NCBI GenBank assembly: GCA_951394405.1
Contig: OX596344.1
Span: 248,001 to 312,000, forward strand
DNA: 64,000 bases
Source of the DNA: Coprinellus micaceus
Taxonomy: Eukaryota; Basidiomycota; Agaricomycetes; Agaricales; Psathyrellaceae
Reading direction: 5' to 3'
The notes below the pieces were generated by a model. It was not told the origin of the DNA, made no database searches, and saw only the letters and a list, made by a program, of their open reading frames with translations. Positions 20,334 through 30,192 of the stretch are shown piece after piece. Position numbers and translations under genes: made by a program. The number at the start of each line of letters is the position of its first letter. The first letter of the stretch is position 1.

Positions 20334-21801
20334 TCACTCGTAGTCCCTCAGGTCCACTTTCTCTGTCCGCAGGAGCTTCACCGAAGGGTCGAATTCGTCA
20401 TAGCGGACCAAAGGCTCCGGAATAACCAGTCTTGGAAGGGTGCCCACTCCAACACGCCTCCACTGTCAGCAGCCTTCTTCCCCGTCCACGTCCTACCCCG
20501 ACTCTTTACAAATCGGACGAAAGCACCCGTATTGAACGTCTTCCAGTTTCCAGCGATATCGAGCGTGCATGTCCTGGGAGTACGTGACCCTACCCGGAGA
20601 GCTAGAGGTCGTCGAAGAGCGATCCGTCTACCTCGTCAGGGCGGTACAAGGTGAGCGCCTTCAGGTTGAGGTAACTCTTGAGAACGTTCCGAAGGGCCCT
20701 GTCCGTAATTTCGAGATGGCGTAAATCGAGACTTTGAAGCGTTCTCCGCGAGCCACACAAGGACGTCTCAAAGGACACCCCGACATCTGCACGATAGTTC
20801 GAGAGCTGGAGTTTGCGCAGCTTTGGGATTCGAAGAAGCTGTGCTAGTTCATCGCGACCATCTTCTTCGTGGCCACTGACATTCGATAGCTTGAGCTCTG
20901 GTAGATTTGGTAGAACCACTTCGACATGGCCGCGCGCGATGGCCCAGGCGATCGGGCGACCTGACACGAAGTTGGGGAGAGGTGCTAGTGCACGACGAGC
21001 GTTCGGCCAACGAAGTGAATACTTGGGATGCAGATCGAGACCGCACGTTTCGAGGAGGGGACATTCTTCCAGGATACAGAGCGCAAAGAATGATGAGACG
21101 CAGGCATGCAGTGAGAGCACTGTCAGACCGTTCGGGTGAGCACCTGGCCACCCACGTCGCGTTATTGTGTCGACGGCAGTCGTATCTGCGTTCATAACCT
21201 CCGCATAATGAAAGAGCCTGAGGCTCTTGCAAGGATCTGGTGATACGTCAATGGCGATGTGCTTGAGATAGCTATTCCGGGGCTGAGCAAACCAGTCCGC
21301 TATGTAGGAAACGTTCGGAGCGCGCAGACGCATTGTATTGAGCCGTGGCAGGTGCGATAGGTAATCCCATAAATTGTCTTTGGATGCATGAAAGTCGCCT
21401 GGAACGAAATGGGGACCCATGAGGGAAGGGGTGTTTTGGCGGAGGAATATGTCGACGGACAAGGGTAGAGTTTTGGCGCGAGGAAACCAGATATTGCAAC
21501 GCCGTATGATGTCTTCTTCTTCGGAACGAGTGCCCACCAAGTCGAAGGCGATCCGGGACCAGAATCGAGGGGTGTTGATAGCAACGTTTCTCCATCTCCG
21601 ACAGGTGAGCGTCAGGTTCACCAGCTCTTCTTGGTCAGCCTCCGATGTGCTGCACCCGCCGAAGAGAACCCGCTGGAAGACCTCCGCGAGGAGCTCGTAG
21701 TGCAACATGCATACAGGGGCATCCCTTGGAATCCGGGATCCTCCAAGGGCTTCGTCCTCGGAGATCTGTTTGCGACGTTTTGAGCGGGTCAGGGGGGACA
21801 T
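20334..21801 (-). pseudogene. F-box/LRR-like protein gene, damaged 3' end
   Basis: The ATG at 21801 gives MSPLTRSKRRK and an F-box-like segment (LHYELLAEVFQRVLF, then LTLTCRRWRNVAINTPRFW) followed by leucine-rich stretches, an intact 399-residue frame that stops at 20602 right after DGSLFDDL. In the paralogues the reading continues. Here the stop is TAG where CAG would fit. Beyond it the expected continuation appears in other frames (LDIAGNWKTFNTGAFVRF, then FQDWLF, then VRYDEFD) to a TGA at 20334-20336, so at least two more indels are present. The protein may still be made in truncated form with a complete F-box. Its promoter region resembles that of the gene at 18236. Confidence 0.75.
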
Positions 21802-21938
21802 GGGCGAACGAGAACAAAATCCAATAAATCAAACGCAAAAATCAATTTCTCTGTTTGTACATGCATGGGTACACCCCTAGTCCCCGTGTTCGGTTCCCTA
21901 CCGTGAAGTTCGTTTTCAAGCCTCGTCCCCCGTTCCTA

Positions 21939-22368
21939 CTATCGTGGGACAGCTGGCTGTTCCGAGTCCTTTCCCTGATTCTCTCCAACCATCATTTTAA
22001 CCTGACCAGGAGCAAGGCCTACGATGGGAGAAACTGATGGCGTGAGCAATGGACCTGGATTAAACGGCTTGTCTTCCTCGTCTTTCTCGTCCTCTTCGTG
22101 GCCCATGGAAAACCACCTGAGGAGCCACAGACGCGGGTCGTCTCTTCCACCCCTCTGGAAATTTCGCAAAAAACATGAGCGTCTCAAAGTCCCAACGTAC
22201 TTCAACAATACGCACCCTTAAATATTCGAGCTCGTTCAGTGAACGACTTTCCACAGAGGTACCCGGATGAGGTATATGAAGACTTCTTCTCGAAGCTTCG
22301 ACTTCAATCGGCAGTGGGAGTCCACGGGACGCGATTGCGAGCACGACGATGAGGGAAGAATAGCGCAT
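21939..22368 (-). CDS. Small secreted protein, 122 residues
   Basis: Exons on the minus strand are 22368-22216 and 22154-21939, with a 61-nt intron (GTGCGT to TTCCAG). The signal peptide is RYSSLIVVLAIASRGLP. The second exon holds LWLLRWFSMGHEED, a Lys/Asp/Glu-rich run, and NPGPLLTPSVSPIVGLAPGQ. No cysteines and no known domain. A TATA box (22442-22448, minus strand) lies 74 nt upstream. This is another two-exon secreted gene of the 7-24 kb stretch. Confidence 0.55.
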
Positions 22369-22441
22369 TTGGCGAGATTGGTAAAGCGAGATTCCAGGCC
22401 GGCTGGGTTCTGAGGGGAAGCAGGGGTTCCAACCCACCGCT

Positions 22442-22448
22442 CTTTATA
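22442..22448 (-). promoter_or_regulatory. TATA box of the gene at 22368
   Basis: TATAAAG on the minus strand, 74 nt upstream of the start codon. Confidence 0.5.
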
Positions 22449-23526
22449 CTGTGCGAAGTTCCTTCATTGCACCCCGGCCAGATATTGAGCGCCATGTTCC
22501 CCTGGGCCCTGTCAAAGAAATGTTTCGTCTTTGACAGCGCATACCAAGTTCTCCAATGCTCGCTGAAAACCATTCCCCGATGAGGCGTAGGTGAACACTT
22601 GGCATCGGAAATCGCCGCACAGCGCATCAGCCAAGCCAACGGAGTAGCGCCCATGAAGCTGGACCGCAGTCATCTCATGATTAGGTGGATGCCCAGAGTT
22701 GGACTGAAGGTCGTTTGGTTCCAGGTGTTGTGCCGAACGCCCCCCAATCATAAAATTGACCTGAGTTCATTTGGAATACCGCTGTGTTACAGTAAAACCA
22801 AATGGGAGACCCTCCCGATCGTGGCGGCGTCGTCGCGTACCCACGCTCTCCGGTTTCCCAACAATCTGTCGGCACAGATCCCTATTTTCGTTTGGTGAAG
22901 TCAGAGCAGGGAGTTCCGGACTTGGCTCGCAACATTGCTCGCCCCGATTAGCCCCGATTACTCCATGATTCCACTGTGACTGATAAGCGCCCGCCACTCA
23001 TACCGGATCAAGGCACCGAGTGGGTGCTCCCTTCGTGACAGACGTTCATGAAGTCCGGATTCATGTCGTATCCACCACACGCTATTAGCTCGGTAACTTG
23101 ACCCTGCTGGGTCATCCGCCCATGCCGAAGACGCGGGGTGTCATAGGAAGCTTAAAGTAAGTTGTTGAACGTAAATCGCCTTCAATCGCGGAGAAGCGTT
23201 GCAGGGTCTCTTGGAGACGCTCACCACAGTAAACTGGTGCTCCAGGGTGCTCCGGAGTCCCAGCACGTCCCAGTTGAACTCAGCTAAGCTCTCGCGCTCT
23301 TGGGCCGGGGCTTTTGGTCGGCCTAGGCATATCGCAACAACATCCGAGATTTTAGCGCTCACGAGCACTGCCTCCTGACCCGACTATCAAAATAGAATGT
23401 CATGCGGGCCGCCCATCAATCAGATTCCCACCGGGGGTGTATTCTTAAGTCAAATTCGACATGTGTGCATCCACACGTTGTTCTCGTACGACTGTCACGA
23501 CCTCCCCCGTATTCTCCTCCCTCACG
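22449..23526. other. Intergenic
   Basis: No gene supported. It contains one reverse GGGCGCTTA nonamer (22984-22992) and the doublet CCCCGATTAGCCCCGATTA near 22941. Confidence 0.4.
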
Positions 23527-24107
23527 ATGCGATTCACGAACGTCCTCTTCCTCCTCGGCGCTGCTGCGTTCGCCTCTGCCCAAGACACCTCGGGCATCTC
23601 CCAGTGCATCCTCGCCTGCAGCGGCGCAGCCGCCGCCGCTAACAACTGTACTAGCTTGTGAGCGCGTTGTACCTATCTATCTCTGCTCTAGCACTCACCA
23701 TACCTCCTACAGCGCCGACATTCAATGCGTCTGCTCCAACGCACAGTTCCAAGCCGACGCCACGAAGTGTCTCCAGGATAACTGCCCCTCTGAAGTCACT
23801 ACCGCCGTCAACCTTCAGCTGGCACAGTGCGGAGCTGGTGCGTCCCACTCATCATGTTTTTCTCGGAATAGCTAACGTGATCGCCTGTTCTTGTGACCTT
23901 CTAGCCTCGATCAGCCCCACCGGAACCGCTGGACCTCCCAAGACCCTGTCCGTCACCATTGCCTCGAGGACTACCGGCACAACCACTGCTCCCCCTACCT
24001 CGACTGGTGCTGCCCAGACTGGCACTCCAAGCAACGCTGCGACCCTCTCCAGTGCCGCCTGGGGTGCCGTCGCTTTCGGATTAGCAGCTTTGGGCGCTGC
24101 GCTCTAG
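23527..24107 (+). CDS. CFEM-type GPI-anchored cell-surface protein
   Basis: Cell-wall or membrane-attached protein; CFEM proteins are fungus-specific and some bind haem or act at the host surface. Exons are 23527-23657, 23713-23837 and 23905-24107, with introns of 55 and 67 nt. The order is signal peptide (NVLFLLGAAAFASA), then a domain with eight cysteines in CFEM order (ISQCILAC, NNC, IQCVCS, TKCLQDNC, LAQCGAG), then a Thr/Ser-rich stalk (TTGTTTAPPTSTG), then a C-terminal hydrophobic tail (WGAVAFGLAALGAAL) that fits a GPI-anchor signal. About 152 residues, within the size range of short CFEM proteins. All splice joints keep the frame and the gene looks intact. Confidence 0.85.
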
Positions 24108-24534
24108 GTCCGAGAACCTGAGAAGGCGTAGAAGCTTTTCGACTGATTCTCTTGATCGAAGGACGAAAACAGGGCGAGAAGCCAGGGCCCATGATCTACG
24201 TTCCGTATATGATGTTAGCTAGAATAGGTCCAATCCAATGCAATCCCTATGTCGTTGGGCACCCCTGAAGTCTGAAGATCGCAGTCGCTCTCAGAACAGC
24301 GCCCAAGCTTGCCTGCAGGCTGCAACGTGCCCCCAATGGGCGTATCCGGGAAGGAGGGTGGCGGATATGCATGCACCCACATCCTGCACGGATCAATAGG
24401 ATGCCATGCCGTAAGCGCCCGTCGCGTCTTCGGCACTGTTCTATATATTAATAACACAAATATAGCGTGCCCGTCGAGACGAACGAGTATATCATAATAG
24501 TACAAAGAGTTTACAGCGCTCTTGACGACCCTCG
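24108..24534. other. Intergenic
   Basis: 3' flanks of two convergent genes. It holds one reverse GGGCGCTTA nonamer (24412-24420). Nothing else seen. Confidence 0.4.
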
Positions 24535-25343
24535 TCAAGGCTTCTCAACACTCGCCTCCCTCCGAATCTCCATCGAGTGTCGCATAGCCTCTCCGAGCTC
24601 CAGAGCCGTCTCATTCTCTGCTACGGTCTTCGCGAATACCATCCCGCTCGGGAGCTCGCTAGTGCTGTATTTTCTGGAGTCTTCGATGGATTTGTGCAGC
24701 TCGCCTGTCCACGAACGTCCTGTGGTCACACGAAAGATAATCATCTGGGGCGACAGCGCCTGCAGGGCACCGTCAGCTCGAGAGTGGCCGATACAAAGCG
24801 AGGCGCACTCACTGCGAAGGAAAAGTAAAGGATCGAAAACACGTAGATAGCGACCTCCTTTTGAAGTTTATCACTATCCGTCGCTCTGGTCGTGGCGATG
24901 ATCATTGCGTAGACCAGACCGAAGACAGACAGAGGCAATGCGCTCTCCACAAGAATCGCAACGACTCCCGTGTACTGCGCAATAACGTTCGTCGAACCTT
25001 TAGGGAGGGCTTTTGTGAAGTGACGACGGGCTTTAACGAGGCGGGCGGAGATGGTGACTGTAATGGATATGTTCATGATAACAGAGAGTAGGATGCAGAT
25101 GCCTCCAAAGGTCATTCTACCTGCATTGGATACGGTCGGAACTAGGGAAAGAATCCCCACGGCTGTACGAACGGGAAATGAGTCAGTGAGGTTGGTGGGA
25201 AGCGCACGACCCATGCTCACCGACGGTTGCGACGTAGAGCAAAGCTGGAAGTATGAGTAGCCATTGGGCATCTGAGCAGACGATATAACGCCTAAACAAC
25301 TTCTCGTCGTTCAGATCCCGTGGACCAAAACACATGTTAATTA

Positions 25344-28300
25344 TGGCGTTCAAATGTACCATTTATTATTTCTCTCGCTATATCACTTCTCGCGCGATAT
25401 TGGGCCTGATTTTGGCCCTTTGGACCTTGACTTGGCCTATTTGCGGAAATGTGCGATATCGAGGGGAAATGGCTTCGACTTCGCGAGGAAGTTGGTGTCC
25501 CGCGATATTGACGTGACTTCCTTGCGATGTCGAGTTGGGTCTCGCTATATAGAATAACGCCAACAGCGCGGCTGACGCCGCAGAGCCCGCTACTCAATAT
25601 GTTTTTTCTGGTAGGTGTGTGAGAGATTATCGACAGATAATCCTGAGGAGTGAGGAAGGATGGTGACTGGCGATTGAATTTGGGGAGCCCGCAAGGTCCA
25701 GATCAAGTCAATGTAGGGGAGGGATAGGTGAGATAAGTCAGAAATAGCAACACAATGAATTTGACGGCTTTTGATATGCACGAAGCTATCCCAGTCACGT
25801 TTTGGCCGCCAGGGCAAAGAAGCCGTGTGGGGAAGGACACATATACGGCGCTAATCGAGCACACGAGGTTTGTGCAAAGTCCGCTCCAAGAAGAGGTATC
25901 TCACGATATGGACAGAACGCTATACTGGAGGGCACCGCCTGAAGGAAGGTTAGCATTCCAGGATCTAACCAATCGAAGGGAAGGAGACGACGAGAACCAA
26001 TGGCCAATCTAGGATTGTTATCGTCATGTTCACCTTTTGCGGCCTCGTATTTAGTAAAGTTGCTGCATCATTTGACCAGGAAGAGCGAGGGTGATGAGTA
26101 TTTCGAATGCACGCTGGTGTGAGGTAGGTGATGTTTCGATTGTTCGAATACATACCAGAGGAGGAGGAGACCACTGCGGCGATGTTGCGGGGCGGGGCAT
26201 GACGTCATGGTGCAGACGCAAAAGGAAGTTCGGTCCCGCAGTTGGGAGCATGATGGTGGGAATACACGTGACGGCGCTGGGGGGGGGGTCTACTGAGAAA
26301 CCCGCTACTGTGAGTAGCGGGCATTAATTCCCGCGATATCGAGGCTCGCGACATCCATACTTCGCGCTATTACTGGGGGTCGTCAAGAATGTATATGTTT
26401 GAGGGGTTACATGAGACTATTAGGGCCGGGGGTCGGTGTCATGACTCTGCTGAGTTAGTTCAAGGTCAGTTTGAGGGCACCATCAACGAAAAAGCGGACT
26501 CAGGGTCTGCTGGACCAGCCGGGGATCTGGGACGCCAGAGCTGGGTCGCTGACCCTGTTGTTCGTCCAGATCAGGGTACCGACGCAGACCAGCTGAGCGC
26601 AGCAGTTCTGCTGGGCGCCAGTCTGGTTTGTGTCAGATCTGCAACCTGGCAGTCTGGTCTTTTCCGTTCTGCGCTGGTTCCCCCTATTTCCACCACTCCA
26701 GTGAATTCTCATATGACCACGAAAGCTGAATTTGCATTGAGGGCGTAACTAAGAACAAATATTTAGCAATAGCGATACATGTATACGACGTCAGAGCGAG
26801 ACGGGGTGGTTGTGCGAGGACGTTGTACGCCTGCATGCGGTGGCGCGTGCTCCCCACGGAAGACATAGCGGCGATTGGGCGAGATGCTGAGGGGGATCTG
26901 GCGGGTACTACTATGAGTTAGGTCAACTCGCCTCGAAGACACCAGAGACTCGAGAGCGCTGAGATAGCTACCTATATCCGCAGTCAGACCGAGGACGGTC
27001 ATGGTGTCACTGAGAAGCTCAGAGCGATCCTAGGCCGTGCAGAACCTACCCCTCTCTACGCAACCCACTCACCAACGCGTTTCCCGCCCTTCGCATTCCC
27101 CGCCTTTACGTGTTCCTCGCCTAGACTTACCTCCCGCCCATTCACGCCTCCAAGCCCATCGCCGGTTGCAAGGCGTTGCCGCTGAACGGGTGCCGATATC
27201 GCTGCTTCAGCATGAGAGCATCGAGTACGCCGGCGGAGGGGAAGGGCGGGTCCCGTTTAGCAGAGCTATATGAAGGGAGGAGGGAGGAGGGGGATGTGGG
27301 GATGATGGGGGAAGGGAAGAAAGAAGGGAGGTGAGGAAACAAGTCGAGACGCGCTCATTAAGAGGCGCACGGGCCTCCACGTGATGGTGTTTGAAACTCC
27401 GCTCGACTTCGTTCAAGCGCTTGTGCGGGCTGTTTTGGCTGACGGTGCTCTCAGTTGTAGAGATTTGATTTTTCTTTGGCACTTATGATACCCCAATATT
27501 TATAAATGACCCGCTTCCGATGCCCGACAGAACTGAGCTACTGTAGACTGGCTCAAGCAGGTACGGGTCCCCATCCTGCTCCGCCCCTGGTCTACCTCCC
27601 TCCAGCTGGCCCGTCCCTGGTCTGCCCCCAACAAACTATTCTGTTCCTGTTCTGCCTGCCTTCAGCTGGCTTATCCCTGGTCTGGGTAGCCCAGCCTGGG
27701 GACCAGTAGGTCATTCTTCCTCCATCCTGGAACACAGCTGATCTACAGCTACCAAGCTGGAATGGTTGAAACAGTCTGGTATTAGGGTAGTTCTACTACA
27801 CTCCAGCCTGGTCCTCGAAGACCCGCGAGTCGCATTTTCGTTGATGACGGGCTACTACCTAATGATGCCTTTGGCACAGAGTACCCCCAGGTGCCTTGGG
27901 GCATGGAGGCTAGTAGCTATGCACAGCACATGGTACTCACTCGGTCGGTGATCATGATGACCTGCGACCAGCCCCGGCCACGGGGGCCTATGTGCGGGGT
28001 CAGCGGCGTTAGCTTCAAGCTAACCCTGCCAGGTCATGGGCGCTTATTTGGCCTCATACCATCGTCCCAAAGTTCTATTCCTAATTTACAAATCCATACA
28101 CCCCAGCATCGTCCTTGGCATGTCCTACTCATGTGCCGCAGTGTACCCTAAACCTCTTGAGCCCGTTGGCCCCTGGCTCTGGTAACCTGAATCTCACCTG
28201 GTCAAAGGCGTGCCCGAGACATCCTTGATTATCAACGATGCCTCAGAATATCGTGAAGTATGAATATCGCGAGGTTTGATATCGCGAGAAGTAATTCAGT

Positions 28301-28505
28301 ATAGCGAGAGCCAACTCGACATCGCGAGGAAGTCACGTCAATATCGCGGGACACCAACTTCCTCGCGAAGTCGAAGCCATTTCCCCTCGATATCGCACAT
28401 TTCCGCAAATAGGCCAAGTCAAGGTCCAAAGGGCCAAAATCAGGCCCAATATCGCGCGAGAAGTGATATAGCGAGAGAAATAATAAATGGTACATTTGAA
28501 CGCCA
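25344..28505. mobile_element. 3162-bp element with 206-bp terminal inverted repeats, TA-flanked
   Basis: Both ends start TGGCGTTCAAATGTACCATT and stay inverted-identical for about 206 bp with two mismatches noticed (left arm 25344-25549). TA flanks both sides (25342-25343, 28506-28507). The arms carry repeated CGCGATAT/TCGCTATA words, likely transposase-binding repeats. The 2.7-kb interior has no recognisable transposase but includes CTGG-TCT-CC-rich simple sequence near 27.5-27.7 kb and a nested inverted-repeat unit (25586-26321). It is probably a long non-autonomous element. Near-identity of the arms implies recent insertion. Confidence 0.85.
25586..26321. repeat. Nested unit bounded by CCCGCTACT inverted repeats
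   Basis: CCCGCTACT at 25586-25594 is matched by AGTAGCGGG at 26313-26321. The right end is itself a hairpin, since CCCGCTACT and AGTAGCGGG lie 3 nt apart at 26301-26321. This could be a small nested insertion, but the repeat is short. Confidence 0.35.
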
Positions 28506-28607
28506 TAGAAAATAAGGACGGCATCCATGGATGTCGGGATGGCGGAGAGGACAAAGAGGAGGAAAACGACCAGGATGTATGGCAAGCGTCCTGCCTGAGC
28601 TGATTTA

Positions 28608-29057
28608 CAGTCGTTTGCATATCTCTTTTCACAAACGAATTCCACAGTTTCGACTTGCGGCTGCAGTGACCATCAAGATTGATGTCACGCTCGAGAGACT
28701 GCCCGATTCGGCGCTGGACTCATGATGTTGGCCTCCTCGTTAATCACCAATCGTCTCCTGGTCGGCGCAAAAGCAGCGCTCCTTCCTCTCCTCCGTACCA
28801 TTCACTTCCTTTTGGCCCCCTCTACCTGCGAAAAAGATCCAAGATGTCCTGAAAACCCATGAACCTCCGGTCAGCGACGTCAGTGCCGTTGTTCGTGTGA
28901 GCGCCAGGAATTCAGTGCTTGGATCCGGCGCGCCCAGCAACCGATTTGCTCCCCGAACGCGGTGGTTGTATGACCCTGCCGATACCGGCAACGTTGATGT
29001 GACCTTGTCACACAAGAAACTGAGAATTTTTTGCGAAAAAAGATATGCAAACGACTG
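28608..29057. mobile_element. 450-bp MITE with TA target duplication
   Basis: The ends are inverted repeats starting CAGTCGTTTGCATATCT and continuing imperfectly for about 45 bp to CAGTTTC. TA flanks both sides (28606-28607, 29058-29059). Excision with one TA rejoins the coding sequence of the membrane protein in frame, which confirms the limits. No internal coding capacity. Confidence 0.88.
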
Positions 29058-29267
29058 TAGGAGTCTCGAGGAACACAATCAGGGCGTAGGCGCATAGGAA
29101 TAGCTGGACGCCTAGAAATCCCGTCGACGTCCGTTAGCCTGCGGAACCGGCCTAGAAGGAGTGCCAGTCTGAATGAACGTACCAAGCAACAGCAGCGACA
29201 GCATCACATTGCTGAACCATGCACGAGCTATAACGTTCCCGTAATGCGTAAAGTCGATTTCGGCCAT

Positions 29268-30192
29268 GTTTTCTCGGAAGGTAGGGATGCTGTACTTCCA
29301 CAGACTTGTCGGGGAGGGGCGATTCTGGTGGTTGTAGAGGAAGAGCTCCCCGATAAATATAAAATGGCCGCTGTTCTGAGCCCTCGCCCGCAAAAGGGAT
29401 AGCTTCCGGGATCGCCAGGCAGGTAGGCCCACATGAGGCCCACACAAGCCACCGCTCACGAACGTGGGAGAGCACATTTCTTTTGGAGGAAGTTGGGGGA
29501 AGCATATGACCTCTCCGGGACGCGAAATGAAAGCAACTCAACAAGCGCCCGCGACAATGCTTGATGCGCCCATCGATCAGGAAGTGTTTATGCTGTGCCA
29601 AGGATCTGCCTGATTGCCGAGCCCAGTCGATAATCTTTGAGCACAACTTTATGACCTGCCATGGGGTTAGCGTATGTTCAAGGGTAGCCACGGAAGATCC
29701 AGATTCCACTGACATAGAGAGCCAAGAAGGAAGCTTGTTTCGGGGAGGACACCTATGGGCTGCTGGTCGAGATATGAAGCGTTGGCTGCGTCGCTATACT
29801 TACAGGCGGCACCCCTACGCGTTCCCAGTACGCTACAACCGACAAAGGGTGTCCCTGACCGGCTATGGTAGGGGGTCGGCGAGGCGACGGAAGCCACGAC
29901 CCCCGACTCAGAGAGGGAATAACAGGAAACCTAAGGTTAACTACCAGGGGTTCAATCGCGGAATGGCACAGTTTGACGTGGGCCTGACGAGGGGTTCTAG
30001 CCATCATGATTCATATGTTTCAGGATGGAATACAAGTAAGCAGGTAGGAAGACATAGCTTGAATCATGGGGGCACAATATGATGTTGATCAAGACGAGCG
30101 GCATAAGGGAAACTCGGGAATCCGATATGTCAATGAATTAGGTTCTGGACTGAGCCTCCTGAAACTGCGAGAGTTCACAGCACCCCACAGCT
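29268..30192. other. Intergenic
   Basis: Upstream of the membrane protein gene and downstream of the DUF4139 gene. No supportable gene or repeat. Open frames here show no recognisable features. Confidence 0.35.

Larger units (their letters stand above)
24535..29267 (-). pseudogene. Multi-pass membrane protein gene split by two DNA elements
   Basis: The minus-strand pieces assemble into one serpentine protein of a type common in mushrooms, with several membrane helices and a C-terminal LSPQ-IIFRV-GR-W motif. The start is ATG at 29267 (MAEIDFTHYGNVIA), exon 1 ends at 29183 and exon 2 begins at 29111 (VQLFLCAYALIVFLETP). A 450-bp element then intervenes (28608-29057). Removing it with one TA copy restores the frame exactly (ETPKSAQAGRLPYILVVF). 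After LSAIPTSMDAVLIF a 3162-bp element intervenes (25344-28505), and the protein resumes near 25340 (MCFGPRDLNDEKLFRRYIV) but shifted by one base. Further exons give YTGVVAILVESALPLSVFGL and the tail, with the stop at 24535-24537. It is not functional as it stands. Confidence 0.8.

Noticed and set aside
29561..30082. 173-codon open frame on the plus strand
   Set aside because: Low-complexity Arg/Ser-rich translation without domain, splice or paralogue support.
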